Assembly (NCBI RefSeq): GCF_005144795.1
Contig: NZ_SWFJ01000008.1
Location: 57,580 to 121,579 of the forward strand
From: Streptococcus mitis
GTDB lineage: Bacteria; Bacillota; Bacilli; Lactobacillales; Streptococcaceae
Length of the DNA: 64,000 nucleotides
Direction: 5' to 3'
The notes under the pieces are model-generated. The model searched no databases and was not told the DNA's origin. It was given only the letters and a program-made list of their open reading frames with translations. This document shows positions 45,149 to 57,790 of the stretch, in pieces (the stretch's first letter is position 1; the number at the start of each line of letters is the position of its first letter). The position numbers and the translations under genes are program-made.

Positions 45149-46633
45149 CTAGTCTGGCAAAATTCCGACCTGCTCCACAAAGTGCATAAAGGCCGCCTGT
45201 CCCTGCTCTGTCTGCTTGTAGACTCCTGCATCCTCAAGTACACGCGCAAAGATAGCCCCCACAGAGTCCTTGACGATTTCAAGGGCTTTCTCTTTATCTG
45301 TTAGGTCTGGATATTGGGCTCTAAGTTGATCTGCCCATTCCTGATGATAATCGGCAACTGTAACAGCTTCTCCTACAAGATAGCTAGCGACTTGCTCCAC
45401 TTCTGCTTTCAGACGTGGTGGCAAGATTGCCAAGCCCATGACCTCAATCAAGCCGATATTTTCCTTCTTGATATGTTGGACATCCTTGTGGGGATGATAG
45501 ATGCCATCAGGATGCTCTGGCGATGTCTGATTGTCTCGCAAGACTAAGTCCAACTCAAACTGTCCATCGCGTTTACGGGCAATAGGTGTAATGGTATGAT
45601 GCGGTGTCCCATCAGTCTCAGCCAAAATCTGCACTTCAGGATCTGAATACTGGCGCCATTCCTGCAAAATCTTGTCAGCTAAGTTGATCAAATCTTCTTT
45701 GGAATCCGAAGTCAAACGCAACACTGACATTGGCCACTTGACAATCCCAGCCTTGACCTGCTCAAAACCAGTAAAAGAGAAAGTCTTTTGCAAGGGAGCC
45801 AATTCCATAGGAAATACGTGACGGCCTCCCTGATAGTGATCATGAGTCAGAATAGAGCCACCCACAATCGGCAGGTCGGCATTAGAGCCAGCAAAATAGC
45901 CTGGAAACTGCTCTACGATAGCTAGCAGACGCTCAAAACTCTGACGACTAATGGCCATGGGGCGATGCTGACCGTCTAAGAAAATACAGTGCTCATTAAA
46001 GTAAGCATAGGGCGAATACTGGAAGCCCCATTCCTGACCAGCCATTTCAAAACGGATAATCCGGTGGTTGCTGCGAGCTGGGTGGTTAACTCGACCATGG
46101 TAGCCCTCATTCTCTAGACAAAGCTGACACTGAGGATAATTACTAGCTTGCACCAACTTGGCTGCCGCAATCTCTTTGGGATCCTTTTCAGGCTTAGAGA
46201 GGTTGATGGTAATTTCAAGTTCACCGTAATCAGATGGAACACGATAAGCAATATTTTTAGCAATGGCCTTGAGTTTGATGTAGTCATTTTTCTGACTGAG
46301 TTGGTAAAAGTCCGCAATTGCCTGTTCGGGAGATTGGGCATAGGTTGTCCAAAAGTCACGATTGACCTGACTTGGACAAGGGGTCACCAAGTCCATCAAT
46401 TCAGCACCAAGGATTTCACGCGCAGCCTGACTATCCTCAATCGTCTCTAATCGAACGGCTTCCTCAACCAGCTGGTCCTTGAGGTCAATCACTTTATCCA
46501 GATCCGTCTCAACTTCCAAAACACCGTCTCCCACTCGTGCCAAGACACGATTGGTCAGGTAGATTCGATCCATTTCCTCAAATGAACTTTCAGAAATGAC
46601 ATGTGTTACAAATTTATCTACTAAGGTCACCAT
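45149..46633 (-). CDS. galT: UDP-glucose--hexose-1-phosphate uridylyltransferase (type 2)
   Basis: GalT exchanges UMP between UDP-glucose and galactose 1-phosphate in the Leloir pathway. The 494-residue length and sequence ([35 protein letters not shown] with the active-site His region) match the Firmicutes type 2 enzymes, which differ from the roughly 350-residue enteric form. It follows galK by 15 bases, in one operon. Confidence 0.95.
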   Translation of the reverse strand: MVTLVDKFVTHVISESSFEEMDRIYLTNRVLARVGDGVLEVETDLDKVIDLKDQLVEEAVRLETIEDSQAAREILGAELMDLVTPCPSQVNRDFWTTYAQSPEQAIADFYQLSQKNDYIKLKAIAKNIAYRVPSDYGELEITINLSKPEKDPKEIAAAKLVQASNYPQCQLCLENEGYHGRVNHPARSNHRIIRFEMAGQEWGFQYSPYAYFNEHCIFLDGQHRPMAISRQSFERLLAIVEQFPGYFAGSNADLPIVGGSILTHDHYQGGRHVFPMELAPLQKTFSFTGFEQVKAGIVKWPMSVLRLTSDSKEDLINLADKILQEWRQYSDPEVQILAETDGTPHHTITPIARKRDGQFELDLVLRDNQTSPEHPDGIYHPHKDVQHIKKENIGLIEVMGLAILPPRLKAEVEQVASYLVGEAVTVADYHQEWADQLRAQYPDLTDKEKALEIVKDSVGAIFARVLEDAGVYKQTEQGQAAFMHFVEQVGILPD

Positions 46634-46648
46634 AAAGCCTCCTTTTGA

Positions 46649-47827
46649 CTAGTCAAGGACGCGAGTGCCACCTGCAACTTCAGCGATATAGAAACTTGGA
46701 GCGTATCCAACTACTTCCTCGTAGTGTTTGCCTACAGCTTCCTTAAAGGTATCAACAGCATCTTTTTGCACCAAGGCAATGGCACATCCGCCAAAACCTG
46801 CCCCTGTCATACGAGCACCGAGAACTCCTTCTTGTGCCCAAGCTGTGTGAACAAGAGTATCCAATTCCAATCCAGTCACTTCATAGTCATGCTCAAGAGA
46901 AACGTGAGAAGCATTCATCAAACGACCAAATGTTTCTAAATCTCCTGCTTGGAGGGCTGCTTGAGCTTTGAGGGTACGTTGATTTTCAAGCACTGCATGA
47001 CGAGCACGTTTCAAACGATTTTCATCTTTAATCAGATAGCTGTATTGGTCAAAGGCCCACTCATCCAATTCACCCAAGGTCTGAATATCTAAGGCTACTT
47101 GCAATTCTTCCACTGCTTTTTCACACTCAGCACGACGTTCATTGTATTTAGAGTCCGCCAATTCACGGCGTTTGTTAGTATTCATAATAACAACGACATT
47201 GTCCTTCAAATCAAGTGGTACCAAATCATACTCTAAGGTGTTGGTATCAAGGTAAATAGCACGTTGGTCTGCACCCATACCGATAGCAAACTGGTCCATA
47301 ATACCAGAATTCACTCCGATAAAGTTGTTTTCTGTTTGTTTTCCAATTTTAACCAAATCCAAACGGTCTAGTTTTAAATCAAAGAGATGCTCTGCCACGA
47401 CTCCTGTCAAGAGTTCAAGGGATGCTGAAGAAGACAAGCCAGCACCATTTGGAATATTTCCATAAACATAGAAATCAAAACCTTTGTCAATCACATGCCC
47501 AGCTTCTTGCAAGAAATAAAGAACCCCTTTTGGATAGTTAGTCCAGTTGTGCTCTTTTTCAAACTTGAGGTCAGCGAGAGGCACTTCAATAATACCCTTG
47601 TCCTCAAAGTTAGCTGAGTAGAAACGCAAGACTTGGTCGTCACGCTTACGAGCTGCACCGTAAGTTCCCAAGGAAATAGCAGCTGGAAAAACGTGCCCGC
47701 CATTATAGTCCGTGTGTTCACCAATCAAGTTGATACGACCTGGTGAAAAGAATGTTTGGTCTGCTTCTTGACCAAAAACAGCAAGAAAGTCTTTACGAAG
47801 CGCTTCAGCAGTAAGATGTTGTGTCAT
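46649..47827 (-). CDS. galK: Galactokinase
   Basis: A 392-residue GHMP kinase that phosphorylates galactose with ATP. Signature [15 protein letters not shown] near residue 30, ATP-binding [13 protein letters not shown], the catalytic Asp region [13 protein letters not shown], and the C-terminal [13 protein letters not shown]. First gene of galKT, divergent from galR, with operators between them. Confidence 0.97.
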   Translation of the reverse strand: MTQHLTAEALRKDFLAVFGQEADQTFFSPGRINLIGEHTDYNGGHVFPAAISLGTYGAARKRDDQVLRFYSANFEDKGIIEVPLADLKFEKEHNWTNYPKGVLYFLQEAGHVIDKGFDFYVYGNIPNGAGLSSSASLELLTGVVAEHLFDLKLDRLDLVKIGKQTENNFIGVNSGIMDQFAIGMGADQRAIYLDTNTLEYDLVPLDLKDNVVVIMNTNKRRELADSKYNERRAECEKAVEELQVALDIQTLGELDEWAFDQYSYLIKDENRLKRARHAVLENQRTLKAQAALQAGDLETFGRLMNASHVSLEHDYEVTGLELDTLVHTAWAQEGVLGARMTGAGFGGCAIALVQKDAVDTFKEAVGKHYEEVVGYAPSFYIAEVAGGTRVLD

Positions 47828-47849
47828 ATGATTTCTCCTTTTACTGTCC

Positions 47850-47938
47850 GTTAAGTCACCTTAACGTGTAATCGTTTTCTTCTATTGTATACAAGGGATT
47901 TCCCAAGGTCAATCCCTTTTACTAAAATTTTACTAAAC
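47850..47938. promoter_or_regulatory. galK-galR operator region
   Basis: Two candidate sites: the palindrome GTTAAG-TCAC-CTTAAC (47850-47865) and a double TTTTACTAAAA/TTTTACTAAAC repeat (47917-47938). GalR-type LacI repressors bind such AT-rich sites; which one is used cannot be told. A -10 TATACT for galR is at 47965-47970. Confidence 0.5.
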
Positions 47939-47972
47939 TATCAGTAAAATGCAGAAAAATATGATATACTAA

Positions 47973-48992
<1,020 letters not shown>

Positions 48993-49013
48993 CTCCACAA
49001 ATTAAACATGACA

Positions 49014-49056
49014 AAAAATCCTAATAGAGAGTCTCAAATCTCCATTAGGATTTTCT
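49014..49056. terminator. Bidirectional terminator between galR and adh
   Basis: AAAATCCTAAT pairs with ATTAGGATTTT around an 18-base loop, between convergent genes, with A and T runs on the two sides. Confidence 0.8.
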
Positions 49057-49059
49057 TTT

Positions 49060-50097
49060 TTAGTCCATCACAATCATAGACTTAATGGTCTTACGTTCAT
49101 CCATATCTTTGTAGGCTTGGTCGATATCTTCCAGTTTATAACTTGAAGTAAAGACGCGACCTGGATTGATATCACCATCAAGGACGGCTTTTAGTAAGAA
49201 TTGCTTATCGTATGTTGTGACAGAAGCTGGACCACCACCGATTATTGTATTTTGACCAAAGGTTGAGCCAATGGTTCGATTTTCATAGTGCGGTACGCCA
49301 ACAAAGCCCATGCGACCTCCATTATGGAGAACACCTAGCGCCTGTTCTACAGCAGCCTCCGTACCAACACATTCAAGTGCTGCGTCTGCTCCGCCACCGA
49401 GAATTTCACGCACCTTGGCAATTCCTTCTTGACCACGTTCAGCTACAACAGCTGTCGCACCTGACTCCAGAGCCATCTTTTGACGATCTTCATGACGGCT
49501 CATAAGAATAATTTGCGATGCTCCACGCATTTTAGCTGCGATGACAGCACATTGACCAACAGCCCCATCACCGATGACAACAACCTTGTCACCTTTTTGA
49601 ACATTTGCAACACGCGCCGCATGATAGCCTGTTGGCATGACATCCGCAAGAGTCAAGAGGGACTTGAGCATACCTTCGCTATAATCTGAAGGTTGACCAG
49701 GGATTTTAACCAGCGCCCAGTTTGCATAGTGAAAACGGATATACTCAGCCTGAAAATCGCCTCCCAAGTTATTACCAATATGATTGTCGCAAGAACCGTC
49801 AAAGCCAGCAAGACAGGCATCACACTGACCACATCCATGTGTAAACGGGACAATGACAAAATCACCTGGCTTCACCGTCGTAATGGCTTCCCCAGTTTCT
49901 TCGACAATCCCAATCGCTTCGTGTCCACTATTTTTGTGTCCAGCTTTCGTTTCTGGATTACGGTACCTCCACAGATCCGATCCGCAAACGCACGCGCGAA
50001 CTACACGAATAATCACATCATCTGCGTCTATAATTTGCGGACGTTCAATGCTAGCAAGTCCAACCTGCCCTGCCTTTGTATATACTGCTGATTTCAT
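49060..50097 (-). CDS. Zinc-dependent alcohol/formaldehyde-type dehydrogenase
   Basis: A 345-residue medium-chain dehydrogenase. The catalytic zinc region is VCGSDLWRY and GHEAIGIVEE, the structural zinc loop is HGCGQCDACLAGFDGSC, and the NAD(P) motif is VIGDGAVGQCAVIAAK. ATG 50097 follows GGAGAGG; the upstream ATG at 50103 is too close to that site. In pneumococcus the equivalent adhC gene is next to the MerR regulator nmlR and acts in aldehyde stress; nmlR is absent here. Exact substrate unknown. Confidence 0.9.
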   Translation of the reverse strand: MKSAVYTKAGQVGLASIERPQIIDADDVIIRVVRACVCGSDLWRYRNPETKAGHKNSGHEAIGIVEETGEAITTVKPGDFVIVPFTHGCGQCDACLAGFDGSCDNHIGNNLGGDFQAEYIRFHYANWALVKIPGQPSDYSEGMLKSLLTLADVMPTGYHAARVANVQKGDKVVVIGDGAVGQCAVIAAKMRGASQIILMSRHEDRQKMALESGATAVVAERGQEGIAKVREILGGGADAALECVGTEAAVEQALGVLHNGGRMGFVGVPHYENRTIGSTFGQNTIIGGGPASVTTYDKQFLLKAVLDGDINPGRVFTSSYKLEDIDQAYKDMDERKTIKSMIVMD

Positions 50098-50173
50098 TAA
50101 CATATCCTCTCCATTTTTACTAGTTTAAGTATACACTTTTTATTATGCTTTCGCTCACTTATACTACACCTCA

Positions 50174-51070
50174 TCAATGATGATGATTTTGATCATGACT
50201 TGCTTCTAACTCTGCTATATTGCGCTTATGTGCTTGGTGAGTTTCTAGGTCGGCATCAACTTCAATAGTGATGTTTTGAAATCCACAATCTTTTAGCAAG
50301 TTTCGTATGAATTCTTTACAAGTTTCCATCTGTTCAATTTCTTTTAGGCAAACATGAACAATGGCATTTTTTTCCAAACCATCCATAGTCCAGAGATTAA
50401 GCTGGTTAAGGCTAGCCACATTGTCTAATTCCTCTAAGTCACTCATGACTTGCTTGATATCGACACCTTCTGGCACAGCATCCAAGAAAATCTTGAGTGT
50501 GCTCCAAAAGCGAGGAATGGCTTTGATTAAAATGAAGATGGAAATGACAAGCGATAAGAGCGGATCAAGAATATACCAATCTGTAAATCGAAGAACAATT
50601 GCCATCAGAATGACAGCCAACCAACCAAGAGTATCTTCTAGAAAATGCAGACTCAGAATTGACTCGTTCTTTGTTTGTCCCTTTCGGACCACAAGACTAG
50701 CTAATACATTGATAGTAACCGCAATCATTCCTAGCCAGAGGATACCTTCATCATTAACGGGCTGTGGATTAAAAAGTTTAGTTGTATTTTCCAAAATCAC
50801 TAGGATGGATCCTGTGATAAGAATCACAGCAGTCACTAGTGCTCCTAAAAGACTAAATCGCTTGTAACCCAAGGTGTACTGCCTATCTTCTTCTCTATTT
50901 GAGATTGTTTCTAGAAAGGCCGATATGCCAATGGCTATAGCATCTCCCAAGTCATGGACAGAATCAGCAAGAACAGCACTCGAACCAAAGATTCCTCCTG
51001 CGATAAACTCAACAATGGCATAGCTTAAATTTAAGAAAAAAGCTACCCAAACAGTATATTTTGCCTTCAT
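50174..51070 (-). CDS. czcD: Cation diffusion facilitator, zinc exporter CzcD
   Basis: A 298-residue antiporter with six membrane helices. Metal-site motifs DSVHDLGDA (helix 2) and HFLEDTLGW (helix 5) fit zinc-type CDF proteins. A C-terminal cytoplasmic domain (HVCLKEIEQ) and a His-rich end (HDQNHHH) follow. ATG 51070 follows AAAGGAATG; the start at 51079 is too near that site. It is divergent from sczA, whose product activates czcD under zinc excess in pneumococcus. Confidence 0.94.
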   Translation of the reverse strand: MKAKYTVWVAFFLNLSYAIVEFIAGGIFGSSAVLADSVHDLGDAIAIGISAFLETISNREEDRQYTLGYKRFSLLGALVTAVILITGSILVILENTTKLFNPQPVNDEGILWLGMIAVTINVLASLVVRKGQTKNESILSLHFLEDTLGWLAVILMAIVLRFTDWYILDPLLSLVISIFILIKAIPRFWSTLKIFLDAVPEGVDIKQVMSDLEELDNVASLNQLNLWTMDGLEKNAIVHVCLKEIEQMETCKEFIRNLLKDCGFQNITIEVDADLETHQAHKRNIAELEASHDQNHHH

Positions 51071-51100
51071 CTTTCTCATTCCTTTGTTATAATAGATTTA

Positions 51101-51115
51101 TGAACACCTTGTTCA
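51101..51115. promoter_or_regulatory. SczA-type operator
   Basis: TGAAC-ACCTT-GTTCA palindrome between czcD and sczA, overlapping the -35 region of czcD (its -10 reads TATTAT on the minus strand). A TTCTGAACAA half-site lies near 51175. Confidence 0.6.
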
Positions 51116-51202
51116 TTATCATTATCCACTAAAACTCAAAGAAAGGATAGAAGCAAAACGTCAGCTTTATTCAGTTCTGAACAATTTGCCTCAAGTGTCC
51201 AT

Positions 51203-51739
51203 ATGACTAACATTGACCGCCGTATCAGTAAAACAAAAAAAGCCATCTATCAAGCTTTTCTACAACTTTTGAACGATAAGAGCTACGAGTCTACTACGGT
51301 TCAGGATATCATTGATCTCGCAGATGTGGGACGATCCACCTTTTACTGTCACTATGAGAGTAAGGAACTACTTCTGGACGAACTTTGTCGCGACCTCTTC
51401 CATCACCTCTTTGAAAGAGAGGAGTCCATTTCAACCGAGGATTACCTCGCCCATCTCTTTCTTCACTTTCAAAAAAACCAAGACCATATCACCAGTCTAC
51501 TATTTTCAAAAAATGACTACTTCCTCCGTCAACTCCATAAAGAGCTAGAACACCATGTCTATTCCCTGATGACTAATGATTTAAAAGAAGCTCACCCTAA
51601 TCTACCTACTTCTTACCTCCAACACTTAGTCGTGTCCAACTTTGTCGAGACATTGACCTGGTGGCTCAAAAAAGGACAAGACTTTACAGACCAGGAAGTT
51701 GGCCAATTTTATCTAGACCTTCTCATTCCTAAAAATTGA
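51203..51739 (+). CDS. sczA: TetR-family zinc regulator SczA
   Basis: A 178-residue TetR-type protein: HTH at about residues 25-60 (TTVQDIIDLADVGRSTFYCHY), all-helical ligand domain behind it with several His and Cys residues that may bind zinc. Divergent from czcD with a shared operator. I kept the ATG at 51203, though its ribosome binding site is weak. Confidence 0.9.
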   Translation: MTNIDRRISKTKKAIYQAFLQLLNDKSYESTTVQDIIDLADVGRSTFYCHYESKELLLDELCRDLFHHLFEREESISTEDYLAHLFLHFQKNQDHITSLLFSKNDYFLRQLHKELEHHVYSLMTNDLKEAHPNLPTSYLQHLVVSNFVETLTWWLKKGQDFTDQEVGQFYLDLLIPKN

Positions 51740-51747
51740 ATAGCAAA

Positions 51748-51832
51748 TAGAGCTCAGTTGCCTTATTTCTTGGTTACTGAGTTTTTTACCTTTTCAACAA
51801 CAAAAGAGGACCCGCCGATCCTCTTTTTCATA
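51748..51832 (+). terminator. Two hairpins after sczA
   Basis: CTCAGTTGCC...GGTTACTGAG with a T run (about 51752-51787) and AAAGAGGA-CCCGCCGA-TCCTCTTTTT (51805-51829). Confidence 0.65.
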
Positions 51833-51905
51833 ATATAAAATCCTTTATTATCAACTCTATCTGTTTTATCCCAAGACTTAAAATAGTACTTTTAAACATC
51901 TTTCC

Positions 51906-52121
51906 CTAGTTAGGTAAATCAGTATTCTGCTTAGCAGCCTTGCTCCACTGGTACCAACCAACTAGACTGTTAATGAGATAAATCAAGTATTTCCCTTGGA
52001 TTTGCAGGCTTTCTCCCTACCAGAGATAGATTGAAAAGACATTAGTAGCAGCCCAGAATATCCACTGTTCACGGTAAACAGCTGTCATGAGGATTTGCCC
52101 TACACCATTGAATGGGAACAG
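51906..52121 (-). pseudogene. pnuC: 3' fragment of a PnuC-type nicotinamide riboside transporter
   Basis: In one minus-strand frame the sequence reads LFPFNGVGQILMTAVYREQ, WIFWAATNVFSIYLW, a TAG stop, then GESLQIQGKYLIYLINSLV and YQWSKAA to the natural stop at 51906. This is the C-terminal part of PnuC, the gene expected beside sczA in pneumococcus. The N-terminal two-thirds are missing; the break coincides with the start of an hsdS fragment near 52113-52121. Inactive. Confidence 0.7.
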
Positions 52122-52205
52122 CGTAAGTTGGGAGACGAAGTTCGAATAGTGATGGGACAGTCTCCTAATTCAGAAAATTATACTGATGATCCTAATGGGC
52201 GCTAA
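52113..52205 (+). pseudogene. hsdS: Fragment of a type I restriction specificity gene (hsdS)
   Basis: Thirty codons read WEQRKLGDEVRIVMGQSPNS and ENYTDDPNG before a stop. WEQRKLG followed by MGQSP is typical of the start of an HsdS target-recognition domain. Nothing else of the gene is present. It adjoins the pnuC fragment; the TGGGAACAGCG at the junction belongs to both. Confidence 0.6.
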
Positions 52206-52429
52206 AAATGCGAAGACCTATGAAGACCTATTTTGTATTAGTCAAACAAAAAATCCAAAAGAAATGGTATATGATTATGACCATGAAACAAAGTAAAATC
52301 AAACCGAGTGATCTGAGGAAGCACCCGATGATCATGAAACGTTATTAAACACAAAAGTCACCCATGTGAGTTCTTGCCAGAAGCTGAAGTTAATCCTTCA
52401 ATCTGGAAAACTCGCAGAGGTGACTTTTT
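52206..52429. other. Unassigned 224-base stretch with a long inverted repeat
   Basis: No gene recognised; short frames in several phases are open. An imperfect inverted repeat occupies about 52353-52427: AAAAGTCACCCATGTGAGTT at the left mirrors AACTCGCAGAGGTGACTTTT at the right. It may serve as terminator of the ECF cassette or be an element end. Confidence 0.5.
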
Positions 52430-53230
52430 CTATACATCTCGATTTTTCTGGCAATAATCATTAACCGATAAATATGTCTGTGAATCACCCAGCGACTCCG
52501 CTATGTCCATAATCCGCGGTGGTAGTAATCCCACTCGCTGGACAAGTTCGTGATTGCTGAACAATTCCCGTGGACTGCCGGCGAAGCCAAACTTCCCGTG
52601 TTCCATAACATACACCGACTCAAACTCGGCGGCGACCCAATCCATGTCATGGGTGATGGTCACAACTTGGTGGCCCGAATCAGCCAACTGATGGAAAATT
52701 GCGGTCAACTTGCTCCGGCTTTCCCAATCAAGCGACATCATCGGCTCATCAAATAAATAAATCTCCGGATCCACTGCCAAAACAGTGGCAACACTCAACA
52801 GCTTGCGTTCCGACAATGACAGGTCATATGGACTTTCAGCTGTTTTATCATCCAAGCCAACTCTTTTTAGAGCCGCTAAAGCCCGCCTCGTAATCGTGTC
52901 GCGGTCATCCATGACCTGCGCGACATTCCACTCCACCTCTCGTTGAACGGTCGGGTTGAAAAGCTGATCGTCAGGATTCTGAAAAGTAATCCCAACCTTC
53001 AGTAACTTTTCGACTGGTTTAAGATCATTAAAATTTTCTCCATCGATCTTAATCACACCGGTTTGTGGTGTCAGCAAGCCCGTCAACAATTTGAAGAGCG
53101 TTGATTTGCCGGCACCATTTTGGCCGACAATCGCCACCATCGGATCGGCGAAGTGTTTGTCTTCAACATCCAAGCTAAAGGACCGTTCCGGATAAGTGAA
53201 CGTCAGGTGGCTCAGTTCAATTGTGGGCAT
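52430..53230 (-). CDS. ECF transporter ATPase subunit (A component 1)
   Basis: A 266-residue ATP-binding subunit of an energy-coupling factor vitamin or metal transporter. Walker A GQNGAGKST, Q-loop TFQNPDDQLFNPTV (typical of ECF ATPases), a divergent signature LSLSERKLL, Walker B YLFDEPMMSLD. AGGAGGTTCGTT precedes the ATG. It overlaps the second ATPase by 14 bases. Base composition is visibly richer in G+C than neighbouring genes, pointing to acquisition from another lactic acid bacterium. Confidence 0.88.
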   Translation of the reverse strand: MPTIELSHLTFTYPERSFSLDVEDKHFADPMVAIVGQNGAGKSTLFKLLTGLLTPQTGVIKIDGENFNDLKPVEKLLKVGITFQNPDDQLFNPTVQREVEWNVAQVMDDRDTITRRALAALKRVGLDDKTAESPYDLSLSERKLLSVATVLAVDPEIYLFDEPMMSLDWESRSKLTAIFHQLADSGHQVVTITHDMDWVAAEFESVYVMEHGKFGFAGSPRELFSNHELVQRVGLLPPRIMDIAESLGDSQTYLSVNDYCQKNRDV

Positions 53231-54053
53231 AACGAACCTCCTTCAGATCAGCGTAATTCACCGGATACCGGCCATCAGCCAAGTGCCAGTCCATTTTTTG
53301 AGCAAGTTGCTGGATTGTCGGGGCTGGAATCTGCCAGTCAGCTGCCAAATGATTAAACACCTCACCCGGCCTGCCCTGGGCTACCATTTGACCCTCGTGC
53401 AGCACCCACACAAGGTCGGCGACTTCGCATAAATCGTCAATTTCACTGGTGACAATGAAGACAGTCGTCTCTTTGACTTGGGCCAGCCATTGGAAAAATT
53501 GCCGGCGACCAAGGGGATCCATCTCACTGGTCGGATCATCCATAATCAAAACAGCCGGATTAGCCACAATCGCCGTGGCAATTGCCAACCGCTGGATCTG
53601 ACCACCGGAAAGGCTCTCGGGACGCAAATTCAGCTGTTCAATCAACCCCATTTGCGTGGCAACTTCTTCAACCCGTTTTTGAATCAGTCCTTCAGCCATT
53701 CCCTGATTAATCAAGTCAAAGGCGATTTCATCGGCAACCGTGTCTGCCAACCCGCTTAGTTGGCCAGTTGGATTTTGCAGTACAACTCCATTCATGGCAT
53801 TATAAACGGGCCAATTATCGGACACTCGCTGGCCAAACATGTGCCAATCGCCCTCAATCTCAGCAGACACAATTTTGGGAATGACCCCTGCCAGCACACG
53901 GCACAAAGTCGATTTGCCGGAGTGGCTATTCCCGATAATCCCAACCACCTGGCCAGTATGAACCTCCGCGTTAATCTGACGCAGTTGTGGTTGCTCAGTA
54001 CCTGGATAACGGGTGGTCAAATTTTCAATTACAATCCGTTTATCTTCGTCCAT
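53217..54053 (-). CDS. ECF transporter ATPase subunit (A component 2)
   Basis: A 278-residue ATP-binding subunit: Walker A GNSHSGKST, Q-loop VLQNPTGQLSGLADTV, normal signature LSGGQIQRLA, and Walker B VLIMDDPTSEMD with Asp in the catalytic Glu position. ATG 54053 follows GGTGGA; the alternative GTG at 54062 precedes it. Together with component 1 it would form the heterodimeric motor, one site intact and one weakened. It overlaps ecfT. Confidence 0.87.
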   Translation of the reverse strand: MDEDKRIVIENLTTRYPGTEQPQLRQINAEVHTGQVVGIIGNSHSGKSTLCRVLAGVIPKIVSAEIEGDWHMFGQRVSDNWPVYNAMNGVVLQNPTGQLSGLADTVADEIAFDLINQGMAEGLIQKRVEEVATQMGLIEQLNLRPESLSGGQIQRLAIATAIVANPAVLIMDDPTSEMDPLGRRQFFQWLAQVKETTVFIVTSEIDDLCEVADLVWVLHEGQMVAQGRPGEVFNHLAADWQIPAPTIQQLAQKMDWHLADGRYPVNYADLKEVRYAHN

Positions 54054-54823
54054 ATCTTCCACCCAATCAATAAAATTGCCAATCCAGTCAGACCAATGTG
54101 CAGCGTCCGCGATAGGCGATACACGCGCTGGGAGGTTCTGACCGTCCGGTTGAGATTATCAAAACCTCTCAGTTGGAGAGAAATCGACCGCGTCATCGAT
54201 TGATCCAAGGTCTTAATCACCAATGGAATTAGAACCGGCAGGACTGACTTTAATTTCTGAATCAACGTTTTTTGCGGATTGGTTCCGCGAACTTTTTGTG
54301 CCTGCTGGATTTTCCGCATATTGCGCATCATTTCCGGCAAAATATAACACACCGACATCAGAACGTAGACGGTTTTATAAGACAATCCGGACAGTTCCAA
54401 ATAGGCCGCGTTTTCTGAAATACTCGTGGTCACCATAAAAAAGCCACTGGTCAAAATAATCACCAATACTCGACAACCCAGAGTGGTGGCGTAAATCAGG
54501 CCTTCTTTGTAGAACGACACCCCAAGCACAGAAAACAGCACAGTTTGATTCCGACTGTAAAATAACCCTTGGATGATCAGCATGGTGCAAATCAGAAACA
54601 GGCTGAATCCCAGCGCCTTAAAGGTGGTAGAACTCAATTTGGAAAATAACAATAGCAGTGTTGCGACAAGAATTAATCCGGCCTGAAGCAATAAATTCAT
54701 ACTGGCAAAGCTCAACAACGTCATGTCCAAGATGAACAAGAGCTTAGTAATCGGATCGATCACCTGGTACCACTTGAGCTTGACCCGTGGCGCTCCAGAA
54801 ATCAATGTTTTATCAGTCATCAT
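54029..54823 (-). CDS. ECF transporter transmembrane subunit (T component)
   Basis: A 264-residue membrane protein with about five hydrophobic segments and the EcfT coupling helices near RNMRKIQQAQKVRGTN and SMTRSISLQLRGFD (ARG/AxG-type motifs that contact the ATPases). Overlaps the S-component gene by four bases and the second ATPase by 25. Part of the GC-richer cassette. Confidence 0.85.
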   Translation of the reverse strand: MMTDKTLISGAPRVKLKWYQVIDPITKLLFILDMTLLSFASMNLLLQAGLILVATLLLLFSKLSSTTFKALGFSLFLICTMLIIQGLFYSRNQTVLFSVLGVSFYKEGLIYATTLGCRVLVIILTSGFFMVTTSISENAAYLELSGLSYKTVYVLMSVCYILPEMMRNMRKIQQAQKVRGTNPQKTLIQKLKSVLPVLIPLVIKTLDQSMTRSISLQLRGFDNLNRTVRTSQRVYRLSRTLHIGLTGLAILLIGWKIWTKINGL

Positions 54824-55254
54824 TTATCATCGCTAAAGAAGTGCACCATCCGCTTTGGCAGCTGACGATAGATGAAGAATGCCAGGTAGGCCACGCAGAC
54901 TTTATCCAAAATATCCAAGACAAACTCATCGGTAAATGAGGCCAGCCACACTGGTACATGATTGGCGACCATTACCGCAAACAATGAGTCACCCCAAGCG
55001 ATACCGGTCTGACCACCCCAAAAGATGACGTTGAGTGGCGTTGAAATGACAGCTGAAACGATGGCAATAATAATAGCAGAAACAAATACTCGTCGCGCTG
55101 ACGAGAACCACCCATTGGCGTGCAAAACTCCGACAGCAATCCCAATTCCGATGCTGGTAATCGCATACACGGTTGAAATTGGCGATAAGGTCAGCCCATA
55201 GATCACGTTGTTGATGAAACCACTAATGGCACCGGCAACCGGCCCAGCCAACAT
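54820..55254 (-). pseudogene. ECF transporter S component, N-terminally truncated
   Basis: 144 residues of a substrate-binding membrane subunit starting LAGPVAGAISGFINN. The same frame is open for about five more codons upstream (KTAQT) and then hits a stop, and no start-proximal helix is present; S components usually have about 180-220 residues and six helices. The 5' end was therefore lost at a junction near 55270. Substrate cannot be inferred. Without the first helix the transporter is probably inactive, although the A and T genes could serve other S components. Confidence 0.7.
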
Positions 55255-55310
55255 TGTCTGAGCAGTTTTCTATATGGTCGTTTAACAAAGTTGAGTTTGA
55301 CATTTTCAAA

Positions 55311-57552
<2,242 letters not shown>

Positions 57553-57566
57553 TCTGTATCCTCAAT

Positions 57567-57780
57567 TTAAAACTTGCCTCGATTGGTCAATTCTTCTACC
57601 CTAGGCATAACTTCTTTATTATTCCAATGCTCCACAATTTTCCCGTTTTCTAGACGGAAGATATCGTACTGGGCATAAGCAACTCCACCAATCTGAGTCC
57701 GACCATAGCTAACCACTTAGTTTCCTTGTCCTAAGAGTTGGAAAACAATCAAAAGTGGCCTTTACTTATAAACAGCTAAT
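57567..57780 (-). pseudogene. Remnant of an NTF2/SnoaL-like gene
   Basis: The minus strand reads VSYGRTQIGGVAYAQYDIF, RLENGKIVEHWNNKE and a natural end VEELTNRGKF before the stop at 57567. Upstream it is broken by an in-frame TAA (LLGQGN-stop-VVSYG) and a frame change near 57750 (FISKGHF in another frame). Only about 65 codons survive. It may once have formed an operon with the MarR gene. Confidence 0.65.
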
Positions 57781-57790
57781 TTGCTCCATT

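Noticed and set aside
52206..52345. Possible small gene reading MRRPMKTYFVLVKQK
   Set aside because: No ribosome binding site, odd Met-rich composition, and it lies within rearranged debris; no family recognised.
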